Assembly (NCBI RefSeq): GCF_003056405.1
Contig: NZ_PYVZ01000004.1
Location: 186,001 to 250,000, forward strand
Direction: 5' to 3'
Length of the DNA stretch: 64,000 bases
Origin: Devosia indica
GTDB lineage: Bacteria > Pseudomonadota > Alphaproteobacteria > Rhizobiales > Devosiaceae
Under the pieces are notes generated by a model. That model had not been told where the DNA came from, searched no databases, and was given only the letters and a program-made list of their open reading frames with translations. Position numbers and translations under genes: made by a program. Positions 27,041 through 36,255 of this stretch are shown here, piece after piece; position 1 is the stretch's first letter, and every line of letters begins with the position of its first letter.

Positions 27041-27457
27041 TCAGAGATGGGCCGCAATGTCTTTGGCGAGCGCGGCCAATTCTGCGTCATCGGCTTTGCC
27101 GCCGGCATGGGTGCTCAACGCCACGCCTTCATAGACCGGGATGATGTGGAAGTGCAGGTGGAAGACGGTTTGTCCTGCCGGAGCCTCGTTGAACTGGACG
27201 AGGCGAACCCCATCGGCTTTAGTGGCCGCCTTGACGGCCCTGGCAACGCGCTGAACCAGCGGCATGACCGAGGACAAGGTGGCCGGATCGGCGTCGAGCA
27301 GGTTGCGCGAGGCGGCCTTGGGGATGACGAGGGTATGTCCCTTGGACTGGGGAAAGATATCCATCATCACCAACGCGTTTTCGTCCTCATGGACCTTGTG
27401 GCAGGGCAGCTCGCCCTTGAGGATTTTTGCGAAGATGTTTGCGGGATCATAGGTCAT
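27041..27457 (-). CDS. HIT family nucleotide hydrolase/transferase
   Basis: A 138-residue histidine-triad protein. The active site is H100-L-H102-F-H104-I-I-P; an upstream N-E-A-x-A-G-Q-T-V-F strand and G-H-T-L-V-I-P-K match the Hint branch, which acts on purine nucleoside phosphoramidates. An early C-H (residues 19-20) occurs where many HIT proteins have a Zn-binding Cys. Housekeeping role; upstream of the YoaK-like gene. Confidence 0.92.
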   Translation of the reverse strand: MTYDPANIFAKILKGELPCHKVHEDENALVMMDIFPQSKGHTLVIPKAASRNLLDADPATLSSVMPLVQRVARAVKAATKADGVRLVQFNEAPAGQTVFHLHFHIIPVYEGVALSTHAGGKADDAELAALAKDIAAHL

Positions 27458-27530
27458 GCGATGTACTCCTGCTGCCCGCTAGGCATTGCAATGGAGTGGC
27501 TCCCCGGTCAAGGGCGAGAATGGCTGGAAA

Positions 27531-28706
27531 CTAGCGTTCTTGCCGCTCGCCCTTGCGGAACGGCGTGAAACCCTCAAGCAGCTCCTGCTGCTGTTCGATC
27601 GCTGGGCGCTCGTCCTCGAGATAGTCAGCAACAGCGTTCCGTAGACCCGGATGGGCAATCCAATGGATGGAGTGGGTCAAGACCGGTTCGTAGCCGCGCG
27701 CCAGCTTGTGTTCACCCTGCGCACCAGCTTCGACAACTGCAAGCTTGTGGGCAATGGCATAGTCGATGGCCTGATAGTAGCAGACCTCGAAATGCAGGAA
27801 TGGCACGTCGCGCGTCGCACCCCAGTTGCGGCCATAAAGTGTGTCCCTGCCAAGAAAGTTGATGGCGCCGGCAATTGGGGTATCGCCATCATAGGCCAGC
27901 ATAAGTACGACGCGATCGGCCATGTACTGGCCGAGCAGCGAGAAGAAGGGGCGGTTCAGATAGGGACGGCCCCATTTGCGGGCGCCGGTATCTTCATAGA
28001 AGGCATAGAAGGCGTCCCAGTGGTGCTCCTGGATGTCGCTGCCCGAAAGCCAGCGGACCGTCAGGCCATCGGCCAATGCGTCGCGGCGCTCCCGACGAAT
28101 CGTCTTGCGTTTGCGGGAAGAAAGGGTTTCGAGGAATTCTTCGAAACTTCCATAATTCCGATTGTGCCAATGGAACTGGGTATCGACGCGGCGCAGCCAA
28201 TCGAGCGATCCCGCAAATTCAGCCTCCATCTCCGGCACGAAGGTAAGGTGGATCGACGATGCATCGTGCCGACCGGCCAGTTGCTGTGCCGTCGAAAGGA
28301 GCGCGGCCTGTGCTTCCAGACTGTGTGAAGGCACCAGCAGTTTGGGTGCGGTCGCCGGTGTGAACGGCACCGAGCCTTGCAGTTTTGGGTAGTAGCGGCC
28401 GCCGGCCCGCTCCAGCGCATTGGCCCAGCCATGGTCAAAGACATATTCGCCCATGGAATGCGATTTCAGGAACAGCGGCAGGAGACCGACAGGTGTGTCC
28501 GTTCCGTCGCTGAGCAAGATGTGCTGGGCCTGCCAGCCAGTCTGGCCGGTGGCGCAACCGGATTCCTCAAGCGCCAGGAAGAAGGCGTGATCAAGAAAAG
28601 GGTTGTCGACCACGCCATCGGTAGCTGGCGCCAGACCATTCCATACGGAAGCGGGAATGGATGCCGTGCTTGGGTGGATGGTGGCAGTGTATCGGATTTC
28701 GGACAC
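27531..28706 (-). CDS. DUF482 / peptidogalycan-type N-acyltransferase family protein
   Basis: A 391-residue protein of the DUF482 family, which has a FemAB/GNAT-like fold. Seen here are N-P-F-L-D-H-A-F-F-L-A-L-E-E-S, Y-F/V-F-D-H-G-W-A, the R-K-R-K-T-I-R-R-E-R basic patch and Y-G-R-N-W-G. The tail includes E-A-G-A-Q-G-E-H-K-L-A-R-G-Y-E-P, a block strongly conserved in this family. It probably uses an acyl- or aminoacyl-donor; the substrate is unknown. The GTG at 28706 (V-S-E-I-R-Y) is the likely start; an ATG at 28775 would add 23 atypical residues. Confidence 0.82.
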   Translation of the reverse strand: MSEIRYTATIHPSTASIPASVWNGLAPATDGVVDNPFLDHAFFLALEESGCATGQTGWQAQHILLSDGTDTPVGLLPLFLKSHSMGEYVFDHGWANALERAGGRYYPKLQGSVPFTPATAPKLLVPSHSLEAQAALLSTAQQLAGRHDASSIHLTFVPEMEAEFAGSLDWLRRVDTQFHWHNRNYGSFEEFLETLSSRKRKTIRRERRDALADGLTVRWLSGSDIQEHHWDAFYAFYEDTGARKWGRPYLNRPFFSLLGQYMADRVVLMLAYDGDTPIAGAINFLGRDTLYGRNWGATRDVPFLHFEVCYYQAIDYAIAHKLAVVEAGAQGEHKLARGYEPVLTHSIHWIAHPGLRNAVADYLEDERPAIEQQQELLEGFTPFRKGERQER

Positions 28707-28780
28707 TTCGCTGGCAGGCCTTGGAATGTGTCTGAGCGATATGGGGAGGAGGTGCCCCGGCCGCAACCGGGGCAAAGTTG

Positions 28781-29239
28781 CTAAACCTCGACGACGGCCT
28801 CGATTTCGACCGCAGCGCCCATAGGCAAGGCAGCCACGCCAAAGGCGGCACGGGCGTGCTTGCCCTTATCGCCCAGCACGCCAACCAGAAGATTGGAGGC
28901 GCCATTGGCCACCAGATGCTGCTCGAAGAAATCGGGGGTCGAGGCCACAAGGACTGTCAACTTGACGATTTTCTTGACCTCGTGCAGAGGCACGCCGGCC
29001 ATATGGACGATCTGGGCCAGAATGTTGACGGCACATAACTCTGCGGCATTACCGCCCTGAACGACGTTCATGGTGTCACCCAAAAGGCCCTGCACCACGC
29101 CATTCTCATTGCTGGAAAGCTGGCCGGAGACGTAGAGAAGATTGCCGCTGCGGTTGACGGGCACATAGCTGGCAACGGGCGCCTTTGGTGCGGGCAGCTC
29201 ATAGCCATATTCGCGGAGCTTTTCGATCGGGTCGGTCAT
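28781..29239 (-). CDS. RidA family (YjgF/YER057c/UK114) protein
   Basis: A 152-residue trimeric enamine/imine deaminase-family protein. Features are [23 protein letters not shown] and the [20 protein letters not shown] closing block; the Arg in H-A-R binds the carboxylate of the substrate. This longer form ([12 protein letters not shown] terminus) is a distinct RidA subgroup. It overlaps dinB by 4 bases (ATGA), indicating an operon. Confidence 0.9.
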   Translation of the reverse strand: MTDPIEKLREYGYELPAPKAPVASYVPVNRSGNLLYVSGQLSSNENGVVQGLLGDTMNVVQGGNAAELCAVNILAQIVHMAGVPLHEVKKIVKLTVLVASTPDFFEQHLVANGASNLLVGVLGDKGKHARAAFGVAALPMGAAVEIEAVVEV

Positions 29240-30570
29240 CTGGTCTTGCCTTCGAGGTCGTCTGCTTCTTCTTCGGATATCGAGCCTACGGGATTCGTGG
29301 GCCTTGGCGTATATAGCTTGCCGCGCACGACTGCGGTACGGCCAAATCGGGTGCGAACCTTGTCCATAGCCCGTTCGGCGGCGGCTCTTCTAGCCACCTG
29401 GGGTTCCAGCAGGTCGCGAGGGTCAGATCCGTCTGCCGCTTCCAGGCCAGAAACCCCTACGCCGATCAGGCGAAAGGGCGTGCCATCCACCTCCCGCGTC
29501 AAAAGGCTCATGCCGGTTTCATAAAGAACATTGGCAAGCTGTGTTGGCATCATCAAGTGTCGGGCCCGAGTGCGCAACTTAAATCCGGCCGTCTTGAGCT
29601 TGATTGTGACCGTGTCACCAACCAAACCCTTGGCTTTGAGGCGTTCGGAGAGGCGCTCCGAACATTGCAGCAATTCGGTGGACAGCTCCTCCAGCCCGGT
29701 CAGGTCGCGAGAAAAGGTGGTTTCGGAGGAGACTGTCTTCATGTCTCCGTCATTAGAGACGCGCCGGGCATCCTGGCCCTGTGCCAGCCGCGCAAGCCGG
29801 GCGCCCGATTCTCCATAGAGCCGGATGAGGCGGGTCGGGTCCTCCTGCTGGAGCTGGCCGATGGTGTGGTAGCCATCCTTCTTGAGCGTTTCGTAAAAGA
29901 CCTTGCCGACGCCAAAAATCAGGTTGATGGGCTTGGGGGCGAGGAATTCCAGCGTTTCAGCGGCGCCGATGACAGCAAAACCGCGAGGTTTATCGAGATC
30001 GGACGCAACCTTGGCGAGAAACTTATTGTGGCTGAGGCCGACCGAAATGGTGACGCCGATGTCCTGCTCGATGGTCCGTGCAAAGCGGGCGAGACTCAGG
30101 GCAGGGGGCGCCCGGTGGAGGCGTTCGGTGCCGGTCATATCAAGGAAGGCCTCGTCAATAGAGATCGGCTCTACCAAGGGCGTCAATGCATCCATATGCC
30201 GCCTGATCTGGCGGCTGACATCGACATATTTGGCCATGTTGGGCTTGATGACGACAGCGTCGGGACAAAGCTCAAGCGCCTTGAACATGGGCATGGCCGA
30301 GCGCACACCCGATTGGCGAGCGATATAGCAACAAGTGGACACCACGCCGCGCTGGCCGCCCCCGATGATCAGCGGCTTGTCGCGCAGGGAAGGGTCGTCC
30401 CGCTTCTCGACGGAAGCGTAAAAGGCATCGCAATCGACATGGGCTATCGAGAGCGCAAAAAGCTCATGATGGCTGCGCAAACGTGGCGAACCGCAGGCTG
30501 AGCAACGGCCTGGAACAGGAGTTGAGGATCCGGCCTGCAGACAATCGCGGCAAAACCAATCGGTCGCCAT
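29236..30570 (-). CDS. dinB: DNA polymerase IV with N-terminal zinc ribbon
   Basis: A 444-residue Y-family translesion polymerase. An N-terminal zinc-ribbon-like segment has C7-x2-C10 and C23-x2-C26. The palm starts at H-V-D-C-D-A-F-Y (Asp46, steric gate Phe50), with [10 protein letters not shown] as the second acidic pair. Fingers, HhH thumb and little-finger domains follow to about residue 395. A Cys-rich extension before the palm is found in several Hyphomicrobiales DinB proteins. Sits between DUF3572 (1 base upstream) and ridA (4-base overlap). Confidence 0.95.
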   Translation of the reverse strand: MATDWFCRDCLQAGSSTPVPGRCSACGSPRLRSHHELFALSIAHVDCDAFYASVEKRDDPSLRDKPLIIGGGQRGVVSTCCYIARQSGVRSAMPMFKALELCPDAVVIKPNMAKYVDVSRQIRRHMDALTPLVEPISIDEAFLDMTGTERLHRAPPALSLARFARTIEQDIGVTISVGLSHNKFLAKVASDLDKPRGFAVIGAAETLEFLAPKPINLIFGVGKVFYETLKKDGYHTIGQLQQEDPTRLIRLYGESGARLARLAQGQDARRVSNDGDMKTVSSETTFSRDLTGLEELSTELLQCSERLSERLKAKGLVGDTVTIKLKTAGFKLRTRARHLMMPTQLANVLYETGMSLLTREVDGTPFRLIGVGVSGLEAADGSDPRDLLEPQVARRAAAERAMDKVRTRFGRTAVVRGKLYTPRPTNPVGSISEEEADDLEGKTR

Positions 30571-30571
30571 C

Positions 30572-30850
30572 TTATTCTACTTGGTTCAGGCGATGCCAGG
30601 CGCGCATGAACTGCTCCGGTGTGGTGCCCGAATTTGCGCACAAGGCGAGCAGAATCGGTTCATTTGCGGCAAAGTAGTCGATGAGGCCGTGCTGCAGCCG
30701 ATCCGAGCCAATAGCGGCGCGCAGAGCGTCGGGAGTGAGGCCGGCATGCTGCATGAAGCCAAGCAGTTCTTCCGGATTTTCCGCAAGAAAGCCCAGGCAC
30801 ATGTCTGCCAAGGCAGAAATATTGGGCGCGGAGCGGTCGGATGCTGGCAC
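30572..30850 (-). CDS. DUF3572 family protein
   Basis: A 92-residue helical protein matching the alphaproteobacterial DUF3572 family: A-L-x-F-L-A-E-N-P-E-x-L-x-x-F near the start and L-L-A-x-C-A-x-x-G near the end. Function unknown. It is immediately upstream of dinB and divergent from divK across about 130 bases, a neighbourhood retained in many Hyphomicrobiales. Confidence 0.82.
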   Translation of the reverse strand: MPASDRSAPNISALADMCLGFLAENPEELLGFMQHAGLTPDALRAAIGSDRLQHGLIDYFAANEPILLALCANSGTTPEQFMRAWHRLNQVE

Positions 30851-30981
30851 GAGGCGGTCTCACTTGGTGTTTTGTTAGAGTTTGAATGCTAGCCCAGAAT
30901 GCAGGTGAATGCGAAGGTCTGTCCAAGGGCTGACCAGAGTTTTCCGGCCCCGGGCGCCCAGCGGCGCCCAAGCGAGGTAGA

Positions 30982-31353
30982 ATGCCCAAGACAGTGATGA
31001 TCGTAGAAGACAACGAGCTGAACATGAAGCTCTTCAACGATCTGCTGGAATCTCGCGGATACGCGGTTATCCAGACGCGCAACGGCATGGAGGCGCTGGA
31101 TCTTGCCCGAGCGCATATGCCGGATCTTATCCTGATGGATATCCAACTGCCGGAAGTGTCGGGGCTGGTGGTCACCAAATGGCTCAAGGACGATGATGAG
31201 CTTGCCCATATTCCTGTGGTCGCCGTGACGGCCTTTGCCATGAAGGGTGATGAAGAACGCATCCTGCAGGGCGGCTGCGAGGGATACATTTCCAAACCGA
31301 TCTCGGTGTCTCACTTTCTGGAAACCATTGCGCACTACATTGGGCCTGCCTGA
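30982..31353 (+). CDS. divK: Single-domain response regulator DivK
   Basis: A 123-residue receiver-only protein with acidic pair E9-D10, phospho-acceptor D53 (I-L-M-D-I-Q-L-P), T83 region V-T-A-F-A-M and K105 (Y-I-S-K-P-I). The [11 protein letters not shown] segment and the pairing with pleD identify DivK. It transmits PleC/DivJ signals to DivL-CckA and so to CtrA, controlling asymmetric division in alphaproteobacteria. pleD starts 87 bases downstream. Confidence 0.95.
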   Translation: MPKTVMIVEDNELNMKLFNDLLESRGYAVIQTRNGMEALDLARAHMPDLILMDIQLPEVSGLVVTKWLKDDDELAHIPVVAVTAFAMKGDEERILQGGCEGYISKPISVSHFLETIAHYIGPA

Positions 31354-31440
31354 TCGGCGCCATGGGATGGATGACCGGTTGCGGTGAGCTTGAAGCCAGC
31401 GAGGACATGCTGGCAGGCCGTTCCAATCCGGGGTAGTGCA

Positions 31441-32811
31441 GTGACCGCGCGTGTTCTTATCGTCGACGATATTCCAACCAATGTTCGCCTGCTCGAGGCG
31501 CGGCTGAGCGCGGAATATTATGAGGTTCTTACTGCCAGTTCCGGCGCCCAGGCGCTGGAAATCTGCAATAGCCAGGATGTCGACATCGTCCTGCTCGACG
31601 TGATGATGCCGGAAATGGACGGGTTCGAGGTCTGCCGGCGTCTCAAGGCCAATCCCAAGACACATCATCTGCCCGTGCTCATGATCACGGCGCTCGACCA
31701 GTCCTCGGACCGGGTTCAGGGTCTGGAAGCGGGCGCCGATGATTTCCTGACCAAGCCGGTGGACGACACCCAGCTCATGGCGCGGGTCAAGAGCCTGGTC
31801 CGGCTCAAGTCGCTGACTGATGAATTGCGCGCGCGCGCCTTGACGGGTCAGCAAATCGCCATTGAAGACGCGCTGCGCGCCATGGATAGCATATCGGCCA
31901 GCGAAGGTTCGGTGCTGATCATTGACACCGACAGGCGGCACGCAGAACGCATCCAGAGCTATCTTACGCCAGATCACAAGGTGGATATTCTGACAGAACC
32001 GGCTGACGCCGTGTTTCAGGTTGCCGGGGGCGGCTATGAGCTGGCCCTGGTCAGCATGAGTCTGGACGATTTTGATCCGCTGCGCGTCAGCTCGCAGATC
32101 CGCACCGTGGACCATGCAAGAAATCTTCCCATCATTCTGATGGCTGATAGTGCCGACAAACCGCGCGTGGTGCGGGCGCTCGATCTGGGCGTCAACGACT
32201 ATATCAGCCGTCCGGTGGAGCGAAACGAGCTGCAGGCGCGGGTGCGAACCCAAATTCGCCGGCACCGCTATGCGATGGAGCTGCGCGAGAGCGTCAACAA
32301 CACCATGGCCCTGGCGGTTACGGATGAACTGACCGGTCTTTACAACCGGCGTTATTTCGATCGGCACCTGAATGTCATGCTGAGCAAGGCTCAGGAGCAG
32401 GATCGAGACATTGCGCTGATGATCCTGGATATCGATCACTTCAAGGCGGTGAACGACAATCACGGCCACGATGTGGGCGATGCGGTGCTGCGGGAATTTG
32501 CTGCCCGCCTCAGGCGCAATATCCGGGGTGTGGATCTAGCCTGCCGGTTTGGTGGTGAAGAGTTTGTGGTTCTGATGCCCGACACAGATACTGGGCAGGC
32601 AGAGGCAGTTGCCGAGCGCGTGCGCCAATCGATGGTAGAAAAGCCGTTCGAGGTTGGGCCGACCCGTCCGTTGTCGGTTACGGTTTCTGCCGGCGTGGCG
32701 CTCAAGGAGAGCCAGGCCGATACGCCTGAGACCCTCGTCAAGCGCGCGGACGTGGCGCTATACCGGGCCAAGCGCGAGGGCCGGAACCGGGTCATTTTCG
32801 ACGCGGCATGA
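31441..32811 (+). CDS. pleD: Response regulator diguanylate cyclase PleD
   Basis: A 456-residue c-di-GMP synthase. First receiver 1-120 with D53 (L-L-D-V-M-M-P); a second, degenerate receiver about 155-275 lacking the phospho-acceptor Asp; GGDEF domain about 290-456 with active site G371-G-E-E-F375 and inhibitory I-site R362-G-V-D365 five residues before it. The GTG at 31441 gives the canonical M-T-A-R-V-L-I-V-D-D start; 19 further in-frame codons upstream look non-coding. Works with DivK in pole development and the motile-to-sessile switch. Confidence 0.96.
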   Translation: MTARVLIVDDIPTNVRLLEARLSAEYYEVLTASSGAQALEICNSQDVDIVLLDVMMPEMDGFEVCRRLKANPKTHHLPVLMITALDQSSDRVQGLEAGADDFLTKPVDDTQLMARVKSLVRLKSLTDELRARALTGQQIAIEDALRAMDSISASEGSVLIIDTDRRHAERIQSYLTPDHKVDILTEPADAVFQVAGGGYELALVSMSLDDFDPLRVSSQIRTVDHARNLPIILMADSADKPRVVRALDLGVNDYISRPVERNELQARVRTQIRRHRYAMELRESVNNTMALAVTDELTGLYNRRYFDRHLNVMLSKAQEQDRDIALMILDIDHFKAVNDNHGHDVGDAVLREFAARLRRNIRGVDLACRFGGEEFVVLMPDTDTGQAEAVAERVRQSMVEKPFEVGPTRPLSVTVSAGVALKESQADTPETLVKRADVALYRAKREGRNRVIFDAA

Positions 32812-32847
32812 CGTCGGTTCGCTAAAATGCGGCCCGTTAGGGTTATT

Positions 32848-33175
32848 TGTTATAATTAACAAGTGGTTGATGGCGTACCGATGCGGGATTCGCTTGGCCT
32901 TTGACCGTCTTGGGACTAGGTTCGCTTCAGACGGTCTTGGGAGAAATCCCAATACCGCTCGCTCCCTACGGCCCATCTCAGGTCCGCCGCAACTCCTGAG
33001 TTCCGTAGGGCGGTTGGTCCGGACGCGGACAGAGTGGCCTCTTCGACATGCCGCTCCGGACCAGCCACTCTTTCTATTAGAGTTGGACGCGTTGTGCACA
33101 GTCACCTGTGGACGCAGTGACGCCCCATTCCTTGTGCATTGGCCGACAGGCGCTTGTATGAGGAGTGGGGATGCA
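32848..33175 (+). ncRNA. Candidate structured RNA or palindromic element (unassigned)
   Basis: In the gap between pleD and rpmG there is a dense chain of perfect stems, mostly touching end to end: GACCGTCT 32903/AGACGGTC 32929; TTGGGA 32937/TCCCAA 32947 with a GAAA loop; ACCG 32954/CGGT 33011 enclosing CCCTACGG 32964/CCGTAGGG 33003 and CTCAGG 32977/CCTGAG 32995. TGGTCCGGA 33015/TCCGGACCA 33055 crosses AGAGTGGC 33031/GCCACTCT 33064. CACAG 33097/CTGTG 33106 and CCCCATTCCT 33123/AGGAGTGGGG 33161 follow. A TATAAT at 32851-32856 could be a -10 element. GNRA loop polarity favours the plus strand. I could not match it to a named RNA family; a multi-palindrome repeat or the pleD 3' UTR are alternatives. 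Confidence 0.45.
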
Positions 33176-33199
33176 AACGCGCGTGCAGCTTGAAGTGCA

Positions 33200-33231
33200 C
33201 AAAACAAAACCCCCGCAATCGCTTGCGGGGG
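33200..33231 (-). terminator. Intrinsic terminator of rpmG
   Basis: Perfect 9-bp stem CCCCCGCAA (33210-33218) / TTGCGGGGG (33223-33231); on the minus strand the loop is GCGA and the stem is followed by TTTTGTTTTG. Lies 28 bases past the rpmG stop. Confidence 0.88.
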
Positions 33232-33258
33232 CTTATTCATTCAGAGTCGAAAGCCAGA

Positions 33259-33426
33259 TTACTTGATCTTGGCTTCCTTGAATTCAACATGCTTGCGCAC
33301 GACCGGGTCGTACTTCTTGAACGCCAGCTTCTCAGTCTGGGTGCGGGCGTTCTTCTTCGTCACGTAGAAAAAGCCGGTATCGGCCGTCGAGACGAGCTTG
33401 ATCTTGATGGTGGCGGCCTTGGCCAT
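33259..33426 (-). CDS. rpmG: 50S ribosomal protein L33
   Basis: A 55-residue ribosomal protein: starts [11 protein letters not shown], then [16 protein letters not shown], and ends [19 protein letters not shown]. Length is exactly the family norm. It is the cysteine-free form of L33, so not a zinc protein. Monocistronic, with its own terminator at 33200-33231. Confidence 0.97.
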   Translation of the reverse strand: MAKAATIKIKLVSTADTGFFYVTKKNARTQTEKLAFKKYDPVVRKHVEFKEAKIK

Positions 33427-33576
33427 TTCTGAAGTCCTTCACAAAGCGAAAGGCGCTGCAGCGGGGCAGCGCCGGAATTTGGGCGCAAACTACGGATTTG
33501 CGGCGGGATGTCAAGTCGATAACAGCATAGCGGCAAGGATCAGGATGTCCGGGCCATTGCGGATCTCTATCCTAGT

Positions 33577-33972
33577 TCAGTCGCGCTGTCCGGTGCCGAA
33601 TCCATACATGCGATTGGCCCATTGCAGGCCGACAATGGCGCCCTTGATCGAGGGCAACATGGCCAGTGGCAGCACAATGGCCAGCGGCAGCATGGTCACC
33701 ACATAGGTTATGGGCTGGACATGATAGGTCATGTCCAGATGCAGCATCAGAAAGATGATGATGTGGCCCACAATGGTGATGGCAATATAGGGTGGAAAAT
33801 CGTCGGCCCGGTGGTGGCTGAGTTCCTCGCCGCACACATCGCATTGTTCAGCGGTTTTGAGATAGGCACGGAACATCTTGCCCTGACCACAATGGGGACA
33901 GCGGCAAAGGGTGCCGCGCCACATGGCCTGTGGCACACTGCGCTCGTCGAGAAGACGGGTCTGATCAGTCAT
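33577..33972 (-). CDS. DUF983 zinc-ribbon membrane protein
   Basis: A 131-residue protein with an N-terminal zinc-ribbon-like pair C25-P-H-C28 and C44-D-V-C47 followed by two hydrophobic helices (about 64-86 and 90-112). The R-C-P-x-C-G-x-G-x-(L/M)-F motif and the A-D-D-F-P-P-Y segment define DUF983. Function is unknown. It ends 4 bases before rnr on the same strand and is probably translated from the rnr transcript. Confidence 0.85.
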   Translation of the reverse strand: MTDQTRLLDERSVPQAMWRGTLCRCPHCGQGKMFRAYLKTAEQCDVCGEELSHHRADDFPPYIAITIVGHIIIFLMLHLDMTYHVQPITYVVTMLPLAIVLPLAMLPSIKGAIVGLQWANRMYGFGTGQRD

Positions 33973-33975
33973 CAG

Positions 33976-36255
33976 TTACCTCTTTCTCCGGCCTTTGGGG
34001 CCGAAGCTCCTTGGTGCGCCTTTGCGCAGGCGTTTGCCAGATGGCGGATTGCCGCGCTTGCCTTCGGACAATAGCTCAAAGCGCAGGGCGCCGGCCACCG
34101 GTGCAGCTTCGAGCAGACGCACTTCAACGCGGTCCCCCAAAGTGAAGGTTTCGCCTGTGCGCTCGCCAATCATCGCCTGGCGCTCCTGGACAAAGCGGTA
34201 ATAGTCCTGGCCGAGAGTCGAAGCGGGGATGAAGCCGTCTGCGCCGGTTTCAAGCAGGCGTATGAAGAGGCCCGAACGGGTAATGCCGGAGACCCGACCC
34301 ATGAACCGGGCGCCAATGCGTTCAGCCAGGAACTGGGCGAGAAGGCGGTCAGAGGTTTCCCGTTCGGCCAGCATGGCACGGCGCTCGGTGGCCGAGATGT
34401 GCTGGCCGATGCCGGTGAGCTTGCCTGCTTCCTGATCGGTCAGCCCGTCGTCGCCCAAACCCAGGGCGCTAACCAGGGCGCGATGCACGATAAGGTCGGC
34501 ATAGCGACGGATAGGCGAGGTGAAATGAGCGTAGCGATCAAGATTGAGGCCAAAATGCCCGTAGTTCTCGGCAGAGTATTCCGCCTGGGCCTGGCTGCGC
34601 AGCACCATCTCGCTGACCTGCTCGATATTCCCGGCCTTGCGCGCCTGGTGGAGAATGCCGTTGAAATCGGCCGCGCGCACGCTGTCGGATTTCTTGACCG
34701 CTATATCGAGACTGCCGAGGAACTCGCGCAGGGCCTGGAGCTTTTCGGAAGAAGGTTCGTCGTGTACGCGATAGAGCAGTTCGCTGCGCTTCTGCTCCAG
34801 CGTCTCGGCCGCCGCCACATTTGCGGCAATCATCATTTCCTCGATTAGCCGGTGGGCCTCCAGGCGTTCTGGCACGTGAATGTCTCGCACCAGCCCCTTT
34901 TCATCGAGCAGGATCTTGCGTTCTGGAAGGTCGAGGTCGAGCGGGCCGCGCTGGTCGCGGGCCGAGGCCATAGCCGCATAGGCATCCCAAAGAGGTCTCA
35001 GGATGGGATCGAGCAACGGGCCGGTCTGATCATCGGGATTGCCGTCGATTGCCGCCTGGGCCTGTTGGTAGGACAGTTTGGCGGCCGAGCGCATGAGGAT
35101 GCGGTGGAAGCTGTGGCTCTTCTTGCGGCCGTCAGCGCCGAGCACCATGCGAACGGCAAGGGCCGCACGCGGCACGCCTTCCTTGAGCGAACACAGCTCG
35201 TTGGAGATGCGCTCGGGCAGCATGGGGACGACACGGTCTGGAAAATAGACCGAGTTGCCGCGCAAATAGGCCTCGCGATCGAGCGCCGTACCGGACCTCA
35301 CATAGGCCGCCACGTCGGCAATGGCGACTGTAACGACATAGCCACCCTGATTTTTCTCGTCATCGTCCGGGGCGGCGTGGACCGCGTCGTCGTGGTCCTT
35401 TGCGTCTGCCGGATCTATGGTGATGAGGGGCAGGTCGCGCCAGTCCTCGCGGCCCTTGAGGGTGGCTTCCCTTGCTTCTTCCGCTTCGCGGATCACGCTT
35501 TGCGGGAAGACATGGGGAATTTCGAGGTTGTGGATGGCGATCAGCGAGATGGCGCCTTCCGAATGCGGATTGCCGATGACTGCGGTGACGCGGGCACGCG
35601 GGATCATCAGGCGGCCGGAGAACTTCACCTCCACTTCCACCAGATCGCCATCTGCGGCCTCACCGAGGTCGCCCATGGCGATGCGCATTTCCTTCTGCTT
35701 GCGGTCCACCGGGATCAGGCGGGCGCCGTCTTCATCCTTGCGGACGATACCGATATGGGCGCGACGTGGCTTGTCGAGCACCTTCATCGGCTTGGCCGTG
35801 TAGTCCGGAACCGCGTCCTCCCCCGCATCGATCCTGGCCAGAATGCGGTCTCCGGGGGCAGGGACAACGCGGGCATGCGGGCCAACCAGCACCCGAACGC
35901 GCGGCATTTCGCCTTCTTCCGGGTTCCATTGCGCCGGGAAGGCGTGCAAGTCGTCAGGGTCGGCGTCGCCGGGAATATCGAGCACGGTGACATGGGGCAG
36001 GGCGGCAGTTCGACGGAGCGCCTTGCGAGTGCGTGTGATGACGCCTTCGCCTTCAAGCTCAGCCAACATGGCCTTGAAGGGACGTCTGAGGTCCCCGCGT
36101 ATGCCGAAGACCTTGGCCAGGTCGCGCTTGCCCTTGATATTGTCTTCGTGGGCCAGTGCTTCGAGCAATTGTCCGCGCGTGGGGAGCCGCTCGGCCACGG
36201 GCAGGCGCGGGCGTTTGGGACCGGAGGTGTTCTTTGGTTTTGGGGATTTGGCCAT
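33976..36255 (-). CDS. rnr: Ribonuclease R
   Basis: A 759-residue processive 3'-5' exoribonuclease of the RNB family. An N-terminal winged-helix-like region is followed by cold-shock/OB domains, the RNB catalytic domain (Mg-binding aspartates in I-D-P-A-D-A-K-D-H-D-D-A; R-Y-A-D-L-I-V-H-R late), an S1 domain (about 625-705) and a Lys/Arg-rich tail (K-R-G-N-P-P-S-G-K-R-L-R-K-G). Degrades structured RNA and contributes to rRNA quality control. Upstream, divergent plsY begins 162 bases away. Confidence 0.96.
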   Translation of the reverse strand: MAKSPKPKNTSGPKRPRLPVAERLPTRGQLLEALAHEDNIKGKRDLAKVFGIRGDLRRPFKAMLAELEGEGVITRTRKALRRTAALPHVTVLDIPGDADPDDLHAFPAQWNPEEGEMPRVRVLVGPHARVVPAPGDRILARIDAGEDAVPDYTAKPMKVLDKPRRAHIGIVRKDEDGARLIPVDRKQKEMRIAMGDLGEAADGDLVEVEVKFSGRLMIPRARVTAVIGNPHSEGAISLIAIHNLEIPHVFPQSVIREAEEAREATLKGREDWRDLPLITIDPADAKDHDDAVHAAPDDDEKNQGGYVVTVAIADVAAYVRSGTALDREAYLRGNSVYFPDRVVPMLPERISNELCSLKEGVPRAALAVRMVLGADGRKKSHSFHRILMRSAAKLSYQQAQAAIDGNPDDQTGPLLDPILRPLWDAYAAMASARDQRGPLDLDLPERKILLDEKGLVRDIHVPERLEAHRLIEEMMIAANVAAAETLEQKRSELLYRVHDEPSSEKLQALREFLGSLDIAVKKSDSVRAADFNGILHQARKAGNIEQVSEMVLRSQAQAEYSAENYGHFGLNLDRYAHFTSPIRRYADLIVHRALVSALGLGDDGLTDQEAGKLTGIGQHISATERRAMLAERETSDRLLAQFLAERIGARFMGRVSGITRSGLFIRLLETGADGFIPASTLGQDYYRFVQERQAMIGERTGETFTLGDRVEVRLLEAAPVAGALRFELLSEGKRGNPPSGKRLRKGAPRSFGPKGRRKR

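Noticed and set aside
30889..32469. A 526-codon minus-strand frame across divK and pleD
   Set aside because: DivK and PleD are unambiguous on the plus strand; the antisense product is low-complexity and unrelated to any family I know.
33091..33110. DnaA-box-like TTGTGCACA suggesting an origin
   Set aside because: One weak match with no cluster of boxes, AT-rich unwinding segment or origin-linked genes nearby.
32654..33193. A 179-codon plus-strand frame running from pleD into the stem-rich gap
   Set aside because: It starts inside pleD, shows no domain and crosses all the inverted repeats; the structure argues for a non-coding element.
32848..33236. tmRNA, RNase P RNA, SRP RNA or 6S RNA in the pleD-rpmG gap
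   Set aside because: No tag reading frame or T-arm, no RNase P conserved core, no SRP GGAAG-type apex, and no single long 6S-like hairpin could be seen, so no name was assigned.
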